64,000 nt of DNA from NCBI GenBank assembly GCA_963582065.1, contig CAUZRQ010000018.1, positions 5,035 through 69,034 of the forward strand. Reading direction: 5' to 3'. This document shows, piece by piece, positions 61,090-64,000 of the stretch. The notes under the pieces are model-generated. The model was not told where the DNA came from and did no database searches. It saw only the letters and a list, made by a program, of their open reading frames with translations. The stretch comes from UBA8437 sp963582065 (GTDB taxonomy: Bacteria; Planctomycetota; Planctomycetia; Planctomycetales; Planctomycetaceae). The position numbers and the translations under genes were made by a program. The first letter of the stretch is position 1; the number at the start of each line of letters is the position of its first letter.

Positions 61090-62043
61090 TCAGTCTAGCT
61101 TGGTGGTGTGCCCGGATCCAGAATCGATTACCGGGTCGGGGTCCGCAGCGGCAACGGAGTTGCGGATCAGTTCGGCGAGATGCTTGCATGCGAGATCGTA
61201 GCCGTCGGGGTCGATCAGCCTGGAGAGCGCCAGGTGGCCCTGGGCGACCTGCAGTTGACGGAGATCGAGAGCCTCGAGCCCCGCGGTTTCCAGGCGATGC
61301 AGCATGGCCCGGAGCATCCTCCGCCGGGGTTTGGGCAGGGCGACACGTCGGTTGACCACCAGCCCGGTGACCGTCTGGCGTTGGTGGTGTGGCATGACGT
61401 GTGTCTTGTCGGCGGCCAGCTGGAAGTCCTCGTCACTGACGATCCGTTCGATGGCCCACAGCAACTCGTGTGGCGGCATCCCGGTGTCGGGCGAGTCGGG
61501 TGAGCCGGCCGAGAAGGTCAGATCGTCGGCGTAGCGGGTGTAGGTCCAGTCGTGCTGCTGTGCGATGCCGGACAGGCGAAGATCCAGGGATCGGGCGACC
61601 AGGTTGGCCAGGTGTGGGCTGGTCGGGGCACCCTGGGGCAGACGACCACGGCGAGTGACCAGTTGTACGACCGCAGAGCGGTCCTCGTCATCGAGTTCGA
61701 GTTCGGCCAGGCATCGGTCGATTCGGGGCGCAGTGATTGACGGGAAGAAGTCACGGATGTCGGCAGTCACGACCCAACGGCGACCAACGTGCTCGGCGGC
61801 GTTGGTGAGAATCGACCGGCCCGGCACGAATCCATGGGCGAACCCGGTGGGCGCGAGTTGGTAAAGCCAGTTGTCGAGCAGCCAGCGCTGCGTGGCCTTG
61901 AGTTCGGCGTCGGGAGCCTCGATCCAGCGTTTCTTCTTGATTCTCTCGCCCGAGACGAGCGGATAGACGTGGTATCGCTCGTCGGCATCTGAGGCCAAGG
62001 CCCTCAGTGGTGCCGGCAGAGTGAATGAGGTGATGGTGGACAT
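61090..62043 (-). CDS. Retron-type reverse transcriptase
   Basis: A 317-aa RNA-directed DNA polymerase, the normal length for retron RTs. NAAEH (81-85) is the retron NAxxH motif. ADIRDFFPSI carries catalytic Asp95, RLPQGAPTSPHLANL (134-148) is the retron form of RT block 4, YTRYADDLTFS holds YADD (171-174), and TVTGLVVN has the VTG motif (225-227) of the retron Y region. These features match Ec86-type RTs (PQGAP, YTRYADDL, VTGLV) and exclude group II intron proteins: no maturase or endonuclease domain. It would make msDNA from the adjacent RNA. The ATG at 62043 is 33 bp after the upstream gene, so the two are probably one operon. Confidence 0.93.
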   Translation of the reverse strand: MSTITSFTLPAPLRALASDADERYHVYPLVSGERIKKKRWIEAPDAELKATQRWLLDNWLYQLAPTGFAHGFVPGRSILTNAAEHVGRRWVVTADIRDFFPSITAPRIDRCLAELELDDEDRSAVVQLVTRRGRLPQGAPTSPHLANLVARSLDLRLSGIAQQHDWTYTRYADDLTFSAGSPDSPDTGMPPHELLWAIERIVSDEDFQLAADKTHVMPHHQRQTVTGLVVNRRVALPKPRRRMLRAMLHRLETAGLEALDLRQLQVAQGHLALSRLIDPDGYDLACKHLAELIRNSVAAADPDPVIDSGSGHTTKLD

Positions 62044-62076
62044 GAATGGTGCTGGGAGAAAGTGGGAGGAGACAGT

Positions 62077-63360
62077 TCAGAGTTTCATGAATTCTTGAAA
62101 GACCAGCGCGACCGTGAAGAGGATCAATATTCCAAAGCCGAGGATGAAGAAGACGGCGAAGATGAGCCCAAAGATTCCGCAACCACCCAGGTCCCGCCAG
62201 GTCTTGGTTTCCGAGCCGGCCTGTCCGCGTCGCTTTCGACGGCGGGCTGATCTGGGTTGCGGTGCGGGCAGAGCAGGCAGCCGGTCTCGAAGCCGTTTGT
62301 AGGTCCGAAACTCGTATCGCTCCGGCTCGTCTGGCGATTCGGCCTTCATGACGCCGCGCCGGGCCCAGCGGATTTCGACACCGTTGCCGGTCATGATGCC
62401 GGTGATCGTCTCGATCAGGTCCCAGAGAATCAGGAAGGTGGTGCGGAGATCGAGACCGGTGTCTGCGGAGATGTCGACCGACAGCCGGCGTTTCAACGAA
62501 AGCGCTTCTCGTCGTTTTGGACTCGGCGGGTCCGATTCCCAGTGGTCGATCCACGCCGTGCTGGGTTGATGTTGACCCGACTGGTTGCGACGAAGACGAA
62601 GTTCGGTGATCGACCTTGAGACGAAGTGCAACTCGGTTTCGCCATGGGAGTTGTTCTTCAGGCTGAAGGTGCCGAAGTGCGGCATGGGCAACTTGCGACG
62701 TCCCGGCCGGTAGTGATCGGGGTTGAGCAGGTGATCCCAGAAACCGTCGACGACCCCGGCCGCCTGGTCGAAACTGACCCCGTGCCGTTCGGCCAGGGCC
62801 TCGATGATCCTCGCACTGTCGATCGGTTGATCCGAACTGATGAGTTGGACCAACGAGAGGGCGGGTGAGGGAGGAGCGGCAGGAGAAGTCGGAGCAGAAG
62901 CTACGGGCGGAGTCGGAGCGGGCGGTGCCGGGTCGGGTGGGACAGTCGATTCGATCGGTTCGGATGCTGAAATCGGCGAGGCACCGGTTGGTGCGGGTGC
63001 CGGTACGTACGGACTGGCTGCCGGACCGGGGTCGTCGTTGGTCTCTTCACTTGACCGGGTGGGCAGCGAGGCTGGGCGGTAGGGTGAATCGGTTGTTTCA
63101 CGAGGGGGGGGAGTGGAAGATTCTTCCGGTTGTGGAGACTCGTCCGGCACGGTCTCAGACGCTGTTTCGTCCGCTGGGGCCGGCTCGATGCCCATCTCCG
63201 CGGCCAACTCGGCAACGTCAGTCTCTTCGAAGACCCACTCGCCGTAGTCGGGGTAGCCACGGATCTTTCCCTGCCGTCGGAGACCGAGAATTTCGTCGGT
63301 GCTGATTCCGAGCTGCTGAGCAGCGTCGTCGACAGAAAGGCGGTTCGAAGCGTCGGACAT
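62077..63360 (-). CDS. HTH/HU-like, C-terminally membrane-anchored protein; candidate retron effector
   Basis: A 427-aa protein not matching a family I know as a whole. Residues 8-52 (RLSVDDAAQQLGISTDEILG, then RRQGKIRGY) are an excisionase/MerR-like HTH. Residues about 60-175 are Pro/Glu/Ser/Thr-rich and disordered. Residues about 180-270 (IIEALAERHGVSFDQAAGVV, PMPHFGTFSL) look like an HU/IHF-type DNA-binding fold, and about 300-355 may be a second one (RRLSVDISADTGLDLRTTF, GNGVEIRWARRG). A basic stretch precedes one long or two short membrane segments (about 393-425). It lies 33 bp upstream of the RT on the same strand. DNA-binding parts plus a membrane anchor fit an effector that senses msDNA and acts at the membrane; this is inference. 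Confidence 0.6.
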   Translation of the reverse strand: MSDASNRLSVDDAAQQLGISTDEILGLRRQGKIRGYPDYGEWVFEETDVAELAAEMGIEPAPADETASETVPDESPQPEESSTPPPRETTDSPYRPASLPTRSSEETNDDPGPAASPYVPAPAPTGASPISASEPIESTVPPDPAPPAPTPPVASAPTSPAAPPSPALSLVQLISSDQPIDSARIIEALAERHGVSFDQAAGVVDGFWDHLLNPDHYRPGRRKLPMPHFGTFSLKNNSHGETELHFVSRSITELRLRRNQSGQHQPSTAWIDHWESDPPSPKRREALSLKRRLSVDISADTGLDLRTTFLILWDLIETITGIMTGNGVEIRWARRGVMKAESPDEPERYEFRTYKRLRDRLPALPAPQPRSARRRKRRGQAGSETKTWRDLGGCGIFGLIFAVFFILGFGILILFTVALVFQEFMKL

Positions 63361-63450
63361 GGAAGAGACGAGCCGGGTGGCAGCTGGTCATGCAGGTGTG
63401 AGTTGAAGAAACAAGTTCCCGTACAGGTCCGAACTGACTCTCAGCCTGGC

Positions 63451-64000
63451 TCAGAGGGACGAAAAGATCGCTGCGCAGACACAGGAGAAAAAGAGGAAGG
63501 CAAAAACCCCAATCCATATGGCAACGGTTTTTGCCTGTTGTGCCGGGTCTGACTTGGAAGCACTCTGGCCTGTTCGTGCCTCTTCCCGGCGGCGCTTCCG
63601 TTCGGCGCGACTTGGCCTGCGAGATCCCTTCACCCGGGAACGTGATTTGGACTTTGATTTGTGCGCGGCACGTGACGGCTTGTCGTTGGTCTGTGCCGGT
63701 TTGGACTCGTCGATTGATGGATCTTCTGCGGAAACGGCAAAGGTCTGCAGCAGATCTTCTTCTTCAACCGGCTTCGCGGTCGCTGACTCGGCCGGCTGAT
63801 TGTCCGGTTGGGCTGTCGAAGAGGACGATGTTTCATCGTGCAGACCCACGCCGAAGGATGATCCAGTCGTCTCCGGTTGTTCGGTTGGTTGTTCGGTTGG
63901 TTGTGCTTCCGGCGTCTCGTCTGTGTCGCTGGCGGCCGGTTCGTAGTCGGAGGCCACGTAGCTCGGGCTGTCGTACTTGGGTGTTTCGTACTTCGGACTT
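63451..64000 (-). CDS. C-terminally anchored low-complexity protein (cut by right edge)
   Basis: The frame runs off the right edge: codons before the GTG at 63957 read SPKYETPKYDSPSYVASDYE, so the N-terminus is missing. The visible part is acidic and Glu/Pro/Thr/Ser-rich (PTEQPTEQPE), then strongly basic (about 110-150 from the GTG, KSKSKSRSRVKGSRR), and ends in one membrane segment (about 148-168). No domain recognised. It lies 90 bp upstream of the HTH/HU-like gene on the same strand and shares its low-complexity-plus-anchor design, so it may belong to the same operon. Confidence 0.6.
   Translation of the reverse strand, partial: SPKYETPKYDSPSYVASDYEPAASDTDETPEAQPTEQPTEQPETTGSSFGVGLHDETSSSSTAQPDNQPAESATAKPVEEEDLLQTFAVSAEDPSIDESKPAQTNDKPSRAAHKSKSKSRSRVKGSRRPSRAERKRRREEARTGQSASKSDPAQQAKTVAIWIGVFAFLFFSCVCAAIFSSL

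Noticed and set aside
60722..61189. Open frame of 155 codons on the minus strand across the retron RNA region
   Set aside because: It overlaps the RT end and the structured RNA, is Arg/Pro-rich, and has no domain or ribosome-binding site.
60972..61201. Small plus-strand frame starting GTG after AAGGAGG
   Set aside because: The Shine-Dalgarno-like bases are part of msr stem-loop 1; the frame runs antisense into the RT gene and shows no homology.
61090..62043. Group II intron protein or diversity-generating retroelement RT
   Set aside because: No maturase or endonuclease domain and no intron domain V/VI motif nearby; no template/variable repeat pair was seen; NAxxH and VTG are retron-specific.

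Overview
The window is 64 kb of GC-rich chromosomal DNA from a member of the Planctomycetota. The phylum is indicated by gene content: three DUF1501 proteins, a DUF1549/DUF1553 protein with CxxCH-type motifs, a planctomycete-type cytochrome c/WD40 protein, DUF1080, DUF1571 and YdjY-like secreted proteins, a formylglycine-type sulfatase, and a giant exoprotein with the N-terminal LEDRTLLS motif typical of planctomycete secreted proteins. Genus and species cannot be assigned from the sequence alone.

Layout. 1-5.0 kb: the C-terminal part of a Ser/Thr kinase receptor (cut by the left edge), an aminotransferase and a degenerate phosphohexomutase with zinc-ribbon-like cysteines. 5-8.7 kb: holA, smpB, an unknown membrane protein and an NAD-dependent epimerase. 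8.7-12.9 kb: two tandem paralogues of an unrecognised family, divergent from a DUF1501 gene. 13-16.2 kb: a DksA/TraR zinc-finger gene coupled to lspA, convergent with a hydroxyacid-oxoacid transhydrogenase and a DUF1080 gene, then tRNA-Arg(CCG). 16.6-22.8 kb: a secreted metallopeptidase and a rightward cluster nfeD-floA-unknown-glycosyltransferase-cinA-small membrane protein. 22.8-29.1 kb: a secreted unknown protein, a CinA-like/nucleotidylyltransferase fusion, a GNAT protein, an amidase and an MFS transporter. 29.4-35.5 kb: a DUF1501-DUF1549/1553-cytochrome/WD40 cluster. 35.7-40.5 kb: an RTX/Calx-beta/metzincin exoprotein. 40.5-45.2 kb: an asparagine-synthase-like amidotransferase with a glycosyltransferase, a macrodomain protein and an alpha/beta hydrolase. 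45.3-54 kb: YdjY and DUF1571 proteins, HemQ, an acetylxylan-esterase-like enzyme, a universal-stress-like protein with an ArsB/NhaD transporter, and an HD protein. 54-60.7 kb: a protein fusing two penicillin-recognising folds, a SelA-like PLP enzyme, a sulfatase and a DUF1501 protein.

60.7-64 kb holds the most notable locus, a retron. A 317-aa retron-type reverse transcriptase (NAxxH, PQGAPTSP, YADD and VTG motifs) is followed on the same strand by a 278-nt segment built like an msr-msd RNA. It has 11-nt complementary a1/a2 ends, a TTAGC branch-site motif, two msr-like stem-loops and a hairpin with a 31-bp perfect stem. The RNA lies downstream of the RT rather than upstream as in most described retrons. 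Upstream, and probably in the same operon, is a protein with an excisionase-like HTH, HU-like segments and a C-terminal membrane anchor, preceded by a second C-terminally anchored protein cut by the right edge. I do not recognise this effector combination.

Most of the window is ordinary planctomycete housekeeping and cell-surface biology. Other unusual points are a CinA lacking its amidase serine, the degenerate phosphohexomutase, the dual-PBP-fold fusion, and a Calx-beta domain split by an inserted domain.
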